Position numbers and translations under genes: made by a program
Shown here: piece by piece, positions 45,380 through 57,381 of the stretch
Numbering within the stretch: the first letter of the stretch is position 1
Layout of the letters: each line of letters starts with the position of its first letter
Source: Tetrapyrgos nigripes
Lineage: Eukaryota > Basidiomycota > Agaricomycetes > Agaricales > Campanellaceae
Direction: 5' to 3'
Length of the DNA stretch: 64,000 bases
NCBI GenBank assembly: GCA_013368315.1
Contig: JAACJM010000010.1
Span: 62,001 to 126,000, forward strand
The notes under the pieces: model-generated
Told to the model about the DNA's origin: nothing
The model's input: the letters and a program-made list of their open reading frames with translations, nothing else
Database searches by the model: none

Positions 45380-48051
45380 ATTATTGACGTCGCAGATTTG
45401 GATGACTAGGGCTATAATTCATGTACTGTTGTTGTTGCATGTGCCTCGTACTCTGTGCAGCCGCCACCTACGATTTCTTGATAAGCAAAATGAGGGAATG
45501 AGAAGTAGAAAATCTTACTACCATCCCACCATGACCGGCCTTCCGTTTGAAATCCAGCAAATCGGCGATTTGATTCTCCAGAGTCTGCTTCTCGCGATAC
45601 AAACGGCTAACCTCCTGTGTCATACCTTTGACCTCGTGCCTCAAGTGTTTCTTGAATTCCTCGACATGGTCTGGACAGCAGAATAAGAAATGCTGAGGTA
45701 CAGGGATAGACCGGAAGGCTCACTTTGAACGTTAATCGCGGTGGCTTCCTTCATGGCTTCTACGAACCTTAGCCGTTCTCCCTTGATCTCCGAAGAAAGC
45801 CCTTGACTCGTTAAGGAATGCAAGACGTTTAATACATCGATAGGCACATTACCTGCTGTCAGGGCCCGAAGCAGGTTTTCTTGTTCCTGACGATATTGGA
45901 CCATCCACTCCATGAACTGCTGTGAAGCTGAGCAAAATGTCAGTCCACTCAAATACGAAATGGATAGCACTTGACTGACATGCACCAGACGGACCGGTGA
46001 TATTTCCTTGTTGTCTACCTTCTATCTCTTGCGTGAGTCTACGTACATCGGCCAGAAAACCTGTGTTCTGATTGGGACTACCAATGCCATGACATCGCTC
46101 AGCTGTTGAACAGTGACACCCATGGCTTGGATCTGCGAAATTCCATTTTTGACAAAAGTCTCTAGCCACTGGGTAAAGCATTCCTTGAGAGCTGTACGAT
46201 ACAGAAATAGAAAATAAAATACCGAATTGAGCTCGTTGAGATACCGCACGCTGTCAGACTGTTGCTGGCCATGTAGAGCGCGCTGATTACTTTCCTCGGC
46301 AAGGAGAGCCAATATTTTCGCCATCTGCGGACCTCATCAGTCACCCTCCATGAGGAAAAGTAGATAAAAAGAAGCCACTGCACCTGATCTTCGTCCTTGG
46401 GTATTTGATTTTCATTGGGAGCTGACATAGGCATTTGGCGAAAGACGTCGTCCATCTTCCTGTTAACAGCAGATATTTCCAAAAACAAGGTGTTCTGGAC
46501 ATTTTCCATCGATTGCAATATCGTGTCCGGAGGCAGGCTTAGAGCAAAAGTAGCAATGCGTTCCGACATTTTCTCCAAATTGTCGTTGACCAGAGCGACC
46601 CTATATCCACTGTCTTCAACACGTTTACCGATCATTGCGAGAGATTCGCAGATGTTTCGGGATTCCACCGCTCCTGGAGGTTGTGTAATGAAGCTAGCAA
46701 GATTGCGGTTAAGCGCCTGAACGTCCTGCTGCAGTGCAGTTAACTGGATATGTAACGACTGATCATGGAAATGATGTTCCCTGGCGTCTTCCTGGATCAC
46801 TTGCATGGAACTAGTTTGTCTTGCAGCAGTATCTGTTGCTCTGACATGGTGATATCCCTGAGCCGGCATGCTCGAAGCTTCGGCGTACGAATCAACAATG
46901 GAATCGCTTGTGGTGCTTTCCGCGATCTCTGCCCGTGTTGAGATATTTTCTTGAGGGTATCTGGAAGGTATTAAGCTTGGAAATGTGGAAGATGTGCTAG
47001 GATCTCGATGACGTTCCATCTGCGCCAAACGTTGCTTGACCATCGAGCGCTGGCTGAGGTTGGTGATAGATGGGCTTGAGGTGTGTTGCATAGGCTTGGC
47101 CTGAATAGTTAATGTCGTTGAAGTATGGCGACTAGTACTCCCGTCTGCTGAACAATACAAGTTTTGGCGCATCGGTGATCTAGGGCGGCCGGGATGATCA
47201 AGAGGCTGATGGCTCAAATCGTCTCGGGTGGAGGATGTAGAAGGAATAGCAGGTAGATCTCGGTCCTCAGACTTGGGTACATACTGAGACTGGTTGATTG
47301 GTTGATCGGATACTTCTGTCTGAGCCTTGATAGGCTGGGCACGCTGAACTGATCTCGCATCTTGGAGGAGAAGGACCACGTCCCTAATGACATTTCATGA
47401 ATGAAGATTCAACGGCAACAAATGGACAACGTACCAGATAGCGCTGACCCAAGTAGCCCTTTCATGATTTGAAGAAGCTGCAAATTTCTCTCGCGACTTG
47501 TCGATCATCACGACTTCGAACACTTTGAGCTCCTGGCTGTCCTCGCTACTGGGCAGTTGGGAGACTTCCTCTGGGCTTAATTGACTGGAGGAAAGAGAGC
47601 GAACGTCTGTACATCGTTTCAGGTCAACCGAAAAAGAGTCTGGATTGTTTTTGGCGGTTGACCAAGATACGGAGAACTTGTCGCCATTGAGGGTTGCCGT
47701 GCACGAAGTCCAGACAGGAAGAAGGTGAGAATTGGTAGGGCGGGCAAGATAAATGAGATTTCCGGATGACTTGGAGGACGAGGGTTTGGTCTCCTTTGCA
47801 GGAATGCGGGGAGATGCTTGAGAAGAGTTATCAGGACGCTTCACTCTTGCTTGAGCTTTCTTGATGAGGCCAACGAGATTACGAAAAGACTGGCGTATCG
47901 GGGATTTGTTGCCTTTGGTGAAAGAGGTAGGAGCAGGAATATGAGTGGGACGCGTTGGAGGTGTAGCTGGACGCTGTTCAGATATTTCGTAGTGGTTGTT
48001 TAGCTGGTGTGTAATGCTGGACCGAGAATCCATGGTCCTCGGCCCCATCAT
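45380..48051 (-). CDS. PH-domain and coiled-coil protein, unrecognised
   Basis: About seven exons, roughly 770 residues. It starts MMGPRTMDSRSSITHQLNNH. A basic disordered stretch (RNLVGLIKKAQARVKRP) precedes a PH-like domain: SSGNLIYLARPTNSHLLPVW, TATLNGDKFSVSWST, DVRSLSSSQL, ELKVFEVVMIDKSREKFAAS, NHERATWVSAIWDVVLLLQD. Then comes about 200 residues of low complexity, and long coiled coils (HIQLTALQQDVQALNRNLAS; KMSERIATFALSLPPDTILQ; QMAKILALLAEESNQRAL; DHVEEFKKHLRHEVKGMT). The C-terminus is RHMQQQQYMNYSPSHPNLRR. Such proteins occur in agaricomycetes without known role; lipid or septum scaffolding is only a guess. The ORF stays open upstream of the MM, but that overlaps the end of HID1. Confidence 0.7.
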
Positions 48052-48125
48052 CTTGGGTGTAGAAGGAAGGAAATTAATAGGGGGTTGTTGTACATAAGAT
48101 TTATTCGAAATAAAAATAATCCTAG

Positions 48126-51100
48126 TCACGTCCGTGCCCGCGATAACGACCCATCCGAGTTCGTCCTTCCCAAAATACCTCCCACAACGTTCGACACAGT
48201 TTCCGTAATCTGACGCTGCTGGGTCTGAGAATGCTTCACGTAGAACAGGCGTATATTGGTACCGTTCCATATACCCAAAGGCGTCATTCCCCGAACAAAA
48301 ACTTCTCCCCAAATCAAGGATGTGAGCCAGATAACAGAAGCATCCGACCACTGCGCGTATTTGACAGTGAGCGAAAATCAACCACGGATACATGACCACT
48401 TACCATAAACCTACGAGGGTTCAGAGGCGGTGTCGGGGGCAAAACGTCCTTAAGATCGACCTCTGACAGAAAATCGTAGATTGCAGAGGCCGAATTAGTC
48501 TTGTGAGAGGCTTGCATGTTCTGGATCTTCGGTAGTAGCTCGGATATTACGAGCATAACAGTGTCGAGTGGCAATCTGACAACCAAGTGACCATGAGCAT
48601 GTTTTAACAACGGCAGAATATGCTGTTGTTCCTTACCCTTGATGCCACGAAGTGACCCATTCTTGGGTGGGGACAAAACCATTTCTGCCAACGCCCTGAG
48701 CTGCTAGACGCTCCAGACTACTGCTGGCTGAAGAAGACCGTCGTTCTTTCATCTTCCCTTTGGCCTTTTCGGAAGGACCTGAATCTTCGCTGCCAACATC
48801 CACTGCTTCAGCGATTGGTCTCTCAATATCAGACCGGCCGCGCTGCTCCTCCAATGAAATGATTCCTTCTTCCTGGTTCTCTTCGTTGGAAAGCAATCTT
48901 TTCTTTTCTTCGTGTGGTGGTCGTTCATCATTCGACTGTCGATGGCTGACTCTCCTGTCGGCTGGGTCTTTCCTTTGAGCCTGGTCCTCTTTCCCTTGTT
49001 GAGCCCGCCGAATTTCCCGGAGACCTCTTGACAGCGTGAATGTGCCCAGTTGTTCAAAAAGTTTGTTGGACGATAGAATGCCGTATATCAGATTTGGATT
49101 ATCCGAGAGATGGTAGAATATAACAGAATTCATGACTTCTAGCCTATAAATAGATTGAGTCAAGTGTAAGAGGGGCGGAAAAAGGCAACACACATAAAAT
49201 ATAGCAGTCTTGGATGACCTTCATCGGACAGGAGGAACAAGGGATTAGAGAAAGAGGTCAAAAGCTGAACCAGGCGTGTTGACGATGTAACACTCAGGTT
49301 TTTGAAATAGGGAGCAACATTTGAGAGCGCAATTATCAGCGCAGGGTACAATAAGGTCAATGCTCCGGATGTAGTGGCCACGACGGAATAAATGGCGTTG
49401 ATCAAGAAGTCAGCCATTGTACCTGTCGTGTGCCATTTTGCTGGGAGCTGAGCCTTTACTGGACCAGTCAACTTGAGCCCAAATGCTGGTTCTGCCGAAA
49501 GGGTCTGTATAATGTACGACAGTGCCCTACAAACACCATGTTGCTCTAGACCATGTGAGTATATGCCAGCCCAGCAGGGGTTAAAGGAACTCACGAGGCT
49601 TGTCTTTGATCTCTAGATTATAGCAAAGTAGGTACGCAACAAGTTCCATTGACTTGTCGGATTCCAGTAGATACGAGCGGAATTTCTGATGTTTCCGTAT
49701 CAGGTCGCTGTGGAGCTTACATGCACCCATGAGAAAAGTTACGGACCTTGTTCAATTCGATCATTTTCCAGAAGAATATAACTGTTGAGGAAGACGAGGT
49801 CACAGCAAGCGCAATATGGCTTTAAGAATAGACGTACTGTTCTCAGCTACATAAGGTATCGATTTCCGGGCACCAGGCAGAATATTGTTAGTGATCATGA
49901 TCTGCTGTTCCATAATGCCAAGCACTCCATTGAGGATGAAGGCAAAATCCTGGGTTCTATGCTACAGTCAAGGTTAAAACCGCAGAGACGGACATAGAAC
50001 ATCTCACTTACCAATTTCATTAAAAAGTATCTGAAGGCGTTTGTACGTGCAGTGGGAGAAGAAGACTGTAGCTCTCCTTCCCCGGTTAGTACGTCCCTGG
50101 CGCTACTGCTCTGGAAGTCTAGTAAAACCACGAGGACCTCGAAGCACGTTGCAGCAAGATTGACTTGAGGATCCTCTCCTTTAAAAACAAGATGATTGTA
50201 AGGTAGTTTTCCGGCCATGGCGCCTATACTTGACGAATGCGGCCCGGAAGAAGAGTTCATTGCGGTATTGAGTAATGAGCACAGAACCGTGAGGACATCG
50301 CGACGCGGAAGCTTTTGGACAAGATGCAGAGTGTACAGTGAAGGTTTTGCGAAGAGAGCCGACGCAGGAATGTAAATTTGTCGGGATAGGAGAACAAGTA
50401 ACAAGCGAAGAACTTCGGTCTTGTTTGCATCGTATTGGTGAATAGGGCCTGGGTCCATAGTCGAACCAATTCCCTTCTCCCTTGGAAACATAAGTACAAG
50501 CCAAGAGGCAGACACTTCAGACGTACCAGATCACGTAGTTGATTTTGTGATGATCTTTTTGTATCTTTGTGGGCAGAGTAAAACCACAGCAGAACATGAG
50601 ATCTATGATGGCGTTAAACAATTTTTCGCCAAGTGACGGTAAGTGTTTCTTTTGTCTTGGTTTCGGGCTCGCCGGTTGTTGCTCCTTTTCTTCGTCATCC
50701 TCGTCCTCGTCATCCTCCAACACAAATTGTGGTGTCGCTGAGGCGGTGCCTTCTCCCTCTTCAAGATCATCAATCTCAGCCTTTTTCCACAACACCTCGA
50801 GTTCAAACACGCTTGACTCTCCCTCTACATCGAAAACGACAGGAAGTACACGCTGCAGCACCCGCAGGCAGTTGAGAACCTCTTTCGTCGTATTACGTTC
50901 GGAAGTACCAGCTTTTATGAATGAGGTCGCAAAAGCAGACACGGAGGCGGAAGTGGGAGTGGGAAATGTGTGGTCAGAGATGAGGTTGAAGAGACGCGAG
51001 CAGATAACTCGTATGAGGGTTGCAACGTTTTCGGGAGCATCAAGTAAGGCTCTGCGGACTGCCAGAGAAGGTTAACATGAGACTAGGAGTGTAAACATTG

Positions 51101-51415
51101 GATTCGTACTATCGTTCGGTGTGATCAAAGAGAATACTTCAGAGGCCGAATCGAATAGGACGACATACTGCGCGCGACGTTAGGTTTGGAAGGGAATGCA
51201 GAGCGTTAAAGACTAACTTGATTCCAATAACTGTCTGTCTCTGGAATATTCTGAATGCAGAAATGAGAAATGAAATGCTTTCAGAGTCATGCGACACGTA
51301 CCCTCGCTGACGCCAATTTCTGCAAGCCACCAGGTTCCCGTCTAAATGCGAGTTTTTCCGCGTCAGGAAGAAGACCGAATTGTGCAGTCAGTCTTGATGG
51401 TATTTTCGAGAACAT
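48126..51415 (-). CDS. HID1: HID1/Dymeclin-family protein (Golgi/trans-Golgi trafficking)
   Basis: About ten exons, roughly 950 residues. It starts MFSKIPSRLTAQFGLLPDAE; an alternative first exon more like other HID1 proteins cannot be excluded. Recognisable parts are VATLIRVICSRLFNLISDHT, NCLRVLQRVLPVVFD, FNAIIDLMFCCGFTLPTKIQ, NKTEVLRLLLVLLSRQIYIP, FKGEDPQVNLAATCFEVLVV, HRTQDFAFILNGVLGIMEQQ, LIFFWKMIELNKKFRSYLLE, HGVCRALSYIIQTLSAEPAF, DFLINAIYSVVATTSGALTL and the end WGEVFVRGMTPLGIWNGTNI. The family is all-helical and peripheral to the medial or trans-Golgi (worm HID-1, fission yeast Ftp105/Hid1 that anchors Ubp5). An acidic Lys/Glu-rich insert sits around 48,760-49,010. The next gene starts 74 bp after its stop. 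Confidence 0.85.
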
Positions 51416-51703
51416 GTCAAGGCCGGCCATGAGGGAATGTCACTAAGGGACTCCCATGTGACATCATTGCCAGCGTTGTTCGGCGTCGGAGCTTGAACCA
51501 TTCAAAACAGAGACCGAACTCGGGCCGGTCGGCGAAGCGAAGCATAGTAAAGTCGACTAATTTGGTAGTTCCCATACCTACTTTGCTTCTTCTTCGATAT
51601 GGCCCCAGGAATAGCCCTCCTCGCTGCCCATGAGGTTCAGCAGTATCACTGGGTCATTCCAGATCCTATAAATTACGTGTCGGAACTGTTGGCTGGTCTC
51701 AAC

Positions 51704-53717
51704 ATGCACCTCAAGCCCCACTTCACCGGAATCTTGACCAGCGTACTTGCCATCAGCTCTCAGCTGGCAAGTATTACCGCGGCTCCTCCAACGGTACCCC
51801 CGTCTAAACAGACTGGTAAGCGAGTTCTGTGTGGTTCTAGAGAAAGGTGTTCATAGTTTTCTTAGGCAGATTGCCCGCTCTTGGGTCTGTATTCGAGGGG
51901 TCCGGATCATCATGAGCTTACTGACCTGCCAACAGTTGGAACGACTGGAACGCTTTTGCATGTGGTAAGTACCCTTGGAGAGTACTCTTTCCCATTATGT
52001 TGACTGTTGCATTCTGTGTTCAGACATCAACGAGAGCAAAGTCCTTGCTGCTGCTAACGCGTTCATCTCGTTGGGACTGAAGGACGCCGGTTATCAATAT
52101 GTCAACGTTGATGTACGCATAGCTAACCTGGCCCCCAGCGTTGCTATTGACGAGTACTTCAGGATTGTTGGGCACTCATGGCCCGAGATAACAAGACAGG
52201 TCAGATTGTTCCCGACCCAGCCAAGTTCCCCAATGGAATCGCCGGAGTCGCGTCTCAAGTCCACGATCTCGGTCTCAAGTTTGGTTTATACAGGTCAGTG
52301 AAGCGTATAGCTACATAGCAATTTCCTTCATCTCATCGTTACCTGCAGTGACGCTGGTACCCAGACTTGTGCAGGATTTCCGGGCTCCTTAGGGAACGAA
52401 GACATCGATGCAACGACTTTTGCCTCCTGGGGCATCGATTATCTGAAATATGGTACATATCAAAACGACGTCTTTTCCGCAAGTTTCCTTCTTAAAGCCT
52501 TAAAACAGATAATTGCAATGTCCCCAGTAACTGGACTGATGCTGCAGTACGTGCATGGCTACCGTATCTCATTACCGTCTAATCAATCCCCCATAGACCC
52601 CTCCTGGAGGCGACTGGTAGTACGTGTATGCCTTTGAGATTGTCACCTTGCGTTCACAATCTCCAATTAGCAACTCGAATTCTGCAATTCGATACAGGCA
52701 AATGACGTGAGCCTTTTCGCCCCCTACCGCACTGAGTATTCCCAATTAAGACACCTCTCCTTCTAGTGCCGCGCTTGCCAAACAGACACAACCAATCCAG
52801 CTTGACATTTGTATCTGGGGACAGGCAAATGTTTGGGAGTGGGGTGCTCGAGTGGTAAGCAAAGAGTGGCATCTTGTATCTACGTATCGTGTAACCTGCT
52901 CACAGGGTCATTCATGGAGGATGTCCGGAGATGCGAGGCAAATCTCTTTACGTTTTCGGATTTAACTCATCTGACATTTTTTCGCTTCTAGTCCGACATG
53001 GTCATTCATCCAGGAAGTCATTGGAATCAACGCTGCCCATCTATCATTCGTAAACTTCTTCGCGCATAACGACATGGATATGATGGAAATAGGTCGGTCT
53101 TCATACTTATTTTTTTTTCACTTTGACTGAACGCGTTTACAGGCAACGGTGACCTCACGATTCAGGAGGAGCGAACTCATTTCGCGGCATGGGCGTTCAT
53201 GAAGAGTCCGATTCTTCTGTAAGGCTTTTCTTTCCATGGGAATGACGTCTCCTTTCTGACTCGGATTATATTATCCCACAGAGGTACCAACGTGAGCTTT
53301 ATTCATAGTTACTTTCTCCGTAGTACTTCCGCTGACTCTTCCCAGTTGGATAATCTCAACAGTGATCAAGTCGCCATTATAACGAACCGCGAGCTTCTAG
53401 CGTTCAGCCAGGACTCAACGGTCGGCACCCCAGCAGTACCCTTCAAACCATCTGTATCCACGCCAATTGCTTCGCCTCCCGAGTTCTACGCAGGGAAGTC
53501 TTCGAAGGGAACCCATGTCTTTATTATCAATTTCAGCTCTTCCACCGCTCAAAAGGTCTTCAACTTTGCCAGTGTACCCAACCTAGGCAGTGGTAGCTTC
53601 AGATTGCATGATATGTGGACAGGAAAGGACTTGACTGGGACCTTTACCACGACATCCAGTTTCAATGTGACCGTGGCCCCTCACGATACTGCGGCGTACT
53701 TGATTGTGAAGGCCTAA
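51704..53717 (+). CDS. Secreted alpha-galactosidase, glycoside hydrolase family 27
   Basis: About eleven exons. The signal peptide is [20 protein letters not shown] with an ASITAAPP cleavage region. The GH27 barrel follows: [73 protein letters not shown], the catalytic nucleophile in [32 protein letters not shown], general acid in [49 protein letters not shown] and a C-terminal beta-sandwich ending [10 protein letters not shown]. It releases terminal alpha-galactose from galactomannans, melibiose or raffinose outside the cell. I chose the Met at 51,704 because it begins the signal peptide; an in-frame Met at 51,599 would add 35 residues. Two junctions at the N-terminus (GTCTGT donor) were deduced from homology. 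Confidence 0.92.
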
Positions 53718-53888
53718 GCATCTTGACTCGCCCTGTAATTACGACCTCTCATGTACAAGTACTTAACGGTACAGTTGAATAAGCAATAAATTGTAAATCA
53801 GGATAACATGTATGCACAACAAATCAGAGCAAAGCAATAATCCAAGAATTACAGCAACGGAAAATAGAGATCGTGAGCGTAGTCCTCT

Positions 53889-55891
53889 TCAGGACGAGCC
53901 TTGATTAAGATTAAGCAGAGGAGGCCTCGTCACCCTCGTCATATTCGTCTTGGGTTTGTTTTCCGGTGGGACCATGACAGATTTATACGTATCCAATTCC
54001 TGCTGAAGCTCGTTGTTCAAGTCGGTCACAGCTTCCAGCGATCTCGTTGAAGCAGTCAATTTCTGCAAGGGGTTCAGTCAGAGTGCATATCTGAAACAAG
54101 TACGGTGGCACCCACTTGCTTGGTGTCGGCGAGTTCGTTTCTTATGCGTTCAACATACATAATTCTCTGCGCAGGATTATGGTGTCCAAGAATCTCAGCG
54201 TTGAATTGACTCAGTCTGTGGGCCTCATCCTCTGCCAACGTATTCCTTGCAAGCAGTGACTCGACCTCTTCAGACAGGCAGTAGTAAGCTTCTTCGAACT
54301 GAGCAGCTTTCATCAAATCAGTCGTGAGTCTGTTGAGGCTGGTATCAGAACATGTTCAGAGACTCGCAAGACAACACTTACTCATCAATTTCAGATCGCA
54401 GTCCCTCTTCCGCCATTCTTGCTTTCTGTACAGTGGCTGTCAACCTCTGCACCGAATCTTTCTCCTTCTTCATGGCTGCTCCATGAGAAACTCTCTCTTC
54501 CTCGAGTTTGGAAGTCAATTCAGCTACCTGGGATTTCAGGACCTCGGACGAAGCTTTCAGACCATTGGCAGTAAGAGTCGTAGCCTGGAGGAGCTCTTGA
54601 GTGATATCGCACTGATGCCGTGCTTCCTGGGTCTGAACCTCCAGGTTATCACGAGCGGCCGTAACCTCTTTCAACTCCTCTTCTGCCATAGTAAACGCTG
54701 AAAGCATCTCCTCGCGTTCATCTTGGTGAAGCGTAGCTTGCTGTATAGTACATTGCAAAACAAGTGATTTGTGTTGTACTTCGAAGTCATAGGCGTCATG
54801 GATGGTGTCGATGAACGCGTTGTGTAAGGAGGAGATGGGGTCGACAGAGGAAGAATGATCCTGGTTGTCCTTGATAACTGACGAGTAAAAGGAGAGTTCG
54901 TCTTCGGCGGAACGCAATGCACCCCGCAAAGCATCTCGTTCCTCTTTGCCTTGTCGAATGAGATGAACCAGCTCGGAGACTTGTCCTTCGGTGTTGGAGA
55001 GTTTCCGAGCAAGGCGGTTGGTCTGGATTTGTAGGGCAGAATGTTTGTAGACGAGTCGCTCGTGAACAGATTTCGAAACGGATGTCGTGAACAGCCTCCC
55101 GTGTTCTGTAGCCACTTGGGCTAGCATCTTTTCGCGTTCCATGACTTGCTGCCTGACGCGTCCCGCTTCTTCCTCTGTCCATGTGAGTTTTTCGAGGGTT
55201 TGTACCAACTCAGCCTTCAAAGAATCTATCGTCTTCTTCACATTCGCAACCTCAGCTTCACTCTTTGCCTTCATATCCCTAAGCTGACCTTCCACTAGCT
55301 CTTTCTTCTTCTTCTCAGCCCCCAACGTCTTCTCGAGCTCACCCGTCGCACGCTCCTTCTCCTTGAGTTCGTCTCGTCGTCTCGCCTCCAAGGAAGACAT
55401 TGCTTTTTTGAGTTCAGCCAGATCGCCGTGTTTAGCGGTTACCTGTGACCGTTGATGCTCCGACAAACGCAACTTGACTCCCAAGTCCTTGATCTCCGCC
55501 TTGTCGCTCAGTGCATTCCTTTTGAGTTCTTCTATCCGATGCTCCTGAGCTGCATTCTGCTTCTTCAGTTTCTCCAGCCGGTCGTTCAGCTCCGTGGTCG
55601 ACTTCTGAGAGCGAGCAAGTTCCAGTCTCAGCCGTTCTATCTCGGACTGAAGCTAGCATCCCAAATTTTAGCAGGATATATAAAGAACGAAGACACTGTC
55701 ACTCACTGATTTCTTTCCGTCGTTATAGGCCTTCTCCAGGTCGTCAGTCCGTTTCTGTGTAGCGTGAATGCGATGCGAGTCGTCTGGCCGTTTGGAGGCT
55801 AGCTTTTTGGTATCATTTCCTGGTCCTGAACAAGCCGTTAAAAGCAGAGCAAGTGAATGTAGTGGAAGCGCACCAAGAATTTCCGGTGTCA
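53889..55891 (-). CDS. Coiled-coil protein with HMMR/kinesin-12-like C-terminal motif
   Basis: About six exons, roughly 590 residues. The start is MTPEIL, spliced to GPGNDTKKLASKRPDD. Nearly the whole chain is coiled coil (ELARSQKSTTELNDRLEKLK; EKERATGELEKTLGAEKKKK; AVARLQ-like heptads throughout). Close to the C-terminus stands AEILGHHNPAQRIMYVERIR followed by NELADTKQKL, resembling the LGHQN..QKI..V..LK.EN motif found at the ends of HMMR and kinesin-12 proteins. The tail is SVMVPPENKPKTNM and a few basic residues. It may bind microtubule or centrosome/SPB factors; this is inference from the short motif. ACGCGT and a TATATATA run lie 100-130 bp upstream. Confidence 0.7.
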
Positions 55892-55990
55892 TTTGGTACA
55901 GCGAATTCGCTCCGTTGAAATGAGAAAGAAGCAATAGATAATCAGAAGGTTTGGGATCTGGGTTTCTGGAGTTGAGTTCGAACCAAAAAG

Positions 55991-56022
55991 ACGCGTTTCG
56001 TCACATGACCGTATATATATAT
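55991..56022. promoter_or_regulatory. ACGCGT, CACATG and TATA-like run upstream of the coiled-coil gene
   Basis: ACGCGT at 55,991-55,996, TCACATGAC just after, and an alternating TA run near 56,012-56,022, lying between the coiled-coil gene start (55,891) and the stop of RPA43 (56,067). Order and spacing fit a promoter of the minus-strand coiled-coil gene. Confidence 0.4.
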
Positions 56023-56066
56023 AATTTTGAAATCCAATTATCGACTGTACCTATCTACCAATGCTG

Positions 56067-57271
56067 CTATCCTTTACTCGACTTTTTCTTCTTTCCTACT
56101 TTCTCTGCTCCAGAGGGTTCCTCTGCTTTCCGTTTTTTCTTCTTCTTCTTTTCTGCCTTCTTTTCAGCGGTCTTTTTCTCTTCCTCCGCCTTTCGACGAG
56201 CCACAGCAGCAGTTGCTTTCCCAGCATGTTTCCCAAGAACTTCGAAGCCGTCTTGATCATTGTCACTATTATCACTTTCAACATCCCCTTCTGCGGACAA
56301 CTCTGCCATCAGCTCCTCTGCGACATACATCTTGTCAACCTCAGAAACATCCGTAGATTTGCCACGACTTGGAGTAGCAGGTCGATGAAACGGTGAGAAT
56401 GGATCTGGCTGTATGGAGCCCAATAATGAAAGCATTTCATTGGCGACTGTCAGTCTGAGAAAGAACAAGAACGATTTCAGAAGTTGCTAAGAGTGAATGA
56501 AGAGAATGGCTTGCCCTATGACTGTGAAATCCAAGTAACCGTTTTGAGCTGCTCCGAGCGGATCTCCGGTGACCTTGTGTATCCATCGACCACTGCTTTC
56601 TTCTTCTGGCTTATTTTCTGCTTCATCCTGAGCCCCGGCTCCGAATTCAGGATCATTTTCTGCGGGTCCATATTCAAACTCCCATTCATCGGTTGGTATA
56701 TGATGTCGTGGTATCGAGACGTTGAAAGTTTTGTGAACGAGTAGGGATATATGATCAGGAGAACAGAGATTGATTTTGCCAACTGAAGGGAGAAATCAGA
56801 CAACTGACAATTTGCTTGGGCGAAGACTGACCAAGCTTCATGCCAACGTGTGGTCTCCATACGGTAGCATCAAATTCGATTTTGCACACAAGAAAAGGAC
56901 AGTCTGCTTTAATAGGTGCCTTGTCGTCCATAAACGTCAATTTGTCATGAGAGAGAACCACGCCTTCGAGGGCAGGAATATATCTACAATGAAGTACAAG
57001 TAAAATTGCATCAGACCAGCGGACAGACACACCTCATAACCATTGAGTCCAACATCTCTTCTACCCCAGACCTTGGATGGTTGGCAAATACAGGTGCAAC
57101 GGAGACCACCAATGAAGACCGGACGACCTGGAATTCAGTATCCTTGGCTTTGCCCTTTTTATCGGTTGATTCGAGTTTTGGTTTTGTTGACTCTTTCTTT
57201 TGCTTTTTGACGGGTGTGTCATTCAGAGAACCCTGCAGTTTTCGCTTTTTTGACTGAGAAACCGAGGGCAT
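56067..57271 (-). CDS. RPA43: RNA polymerase I subunit RPA43
   Basis: Five or so exons, about 340 residues. A Lys-rich start (MPSVSQSKKRKLQGS) precedes the Rpb7-like N-terminal domain: FQVVRSSLVVSVAPVFANHP, RSGVEEMLDSMVMRYIPALE, GVVLSHDKLTFMDDKAPIKA, CPFLVCKIEFDATVWRPHVG. The OB domain follows (HISLLVHKTFNVSIPRHHIP, WEFEYGPAENDPEF, SGRWIHKVTGDPLG, NGYLDFTVIGLTVANEMLSL). The tail is acidic and then strongly Lys-rich (KKAEKKKKKKRKAEEP), typical of fungal RPA43. With RPA14 it forms the stalk that binds Rrn3 for rDNA initiation. The start codon is 110 bp from the divergent PAM16 start. Confidence 0.9.
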
Positions 57272-57307
57272 GATGGGCGTACAGAATTGAAAAGTTTCCC
57301 TCTCGCT

Positions 57308-57323
57308 CACGTGGTAAACCAAT
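57308..57323. promoter_or_regulatory. CACGTG followed by CCAAT between RPA43 and PAM16
   Basis: CACGTG at 57,308-57,313 and CCAAT at 57,319-57,323 in the 110-bp divergent gap. The pair is typical of housekeeping promoters; functional role inferred. Confidence 0.4.
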
Positions 57324-57381
57324 TTTTTTCCTTCCTTCCTCCTCCGTCAGTCGTCCACCTCTCAGCGGTGTCTTTGAAGAC

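Noticed and set aside
48051..48399. Upstream extension of the PH/coiled-coil ORF (start at 48,399)
   Set aside because: It overlaps the last coding exons of HID1 in another frame; the MM at 48,051 is the better start.
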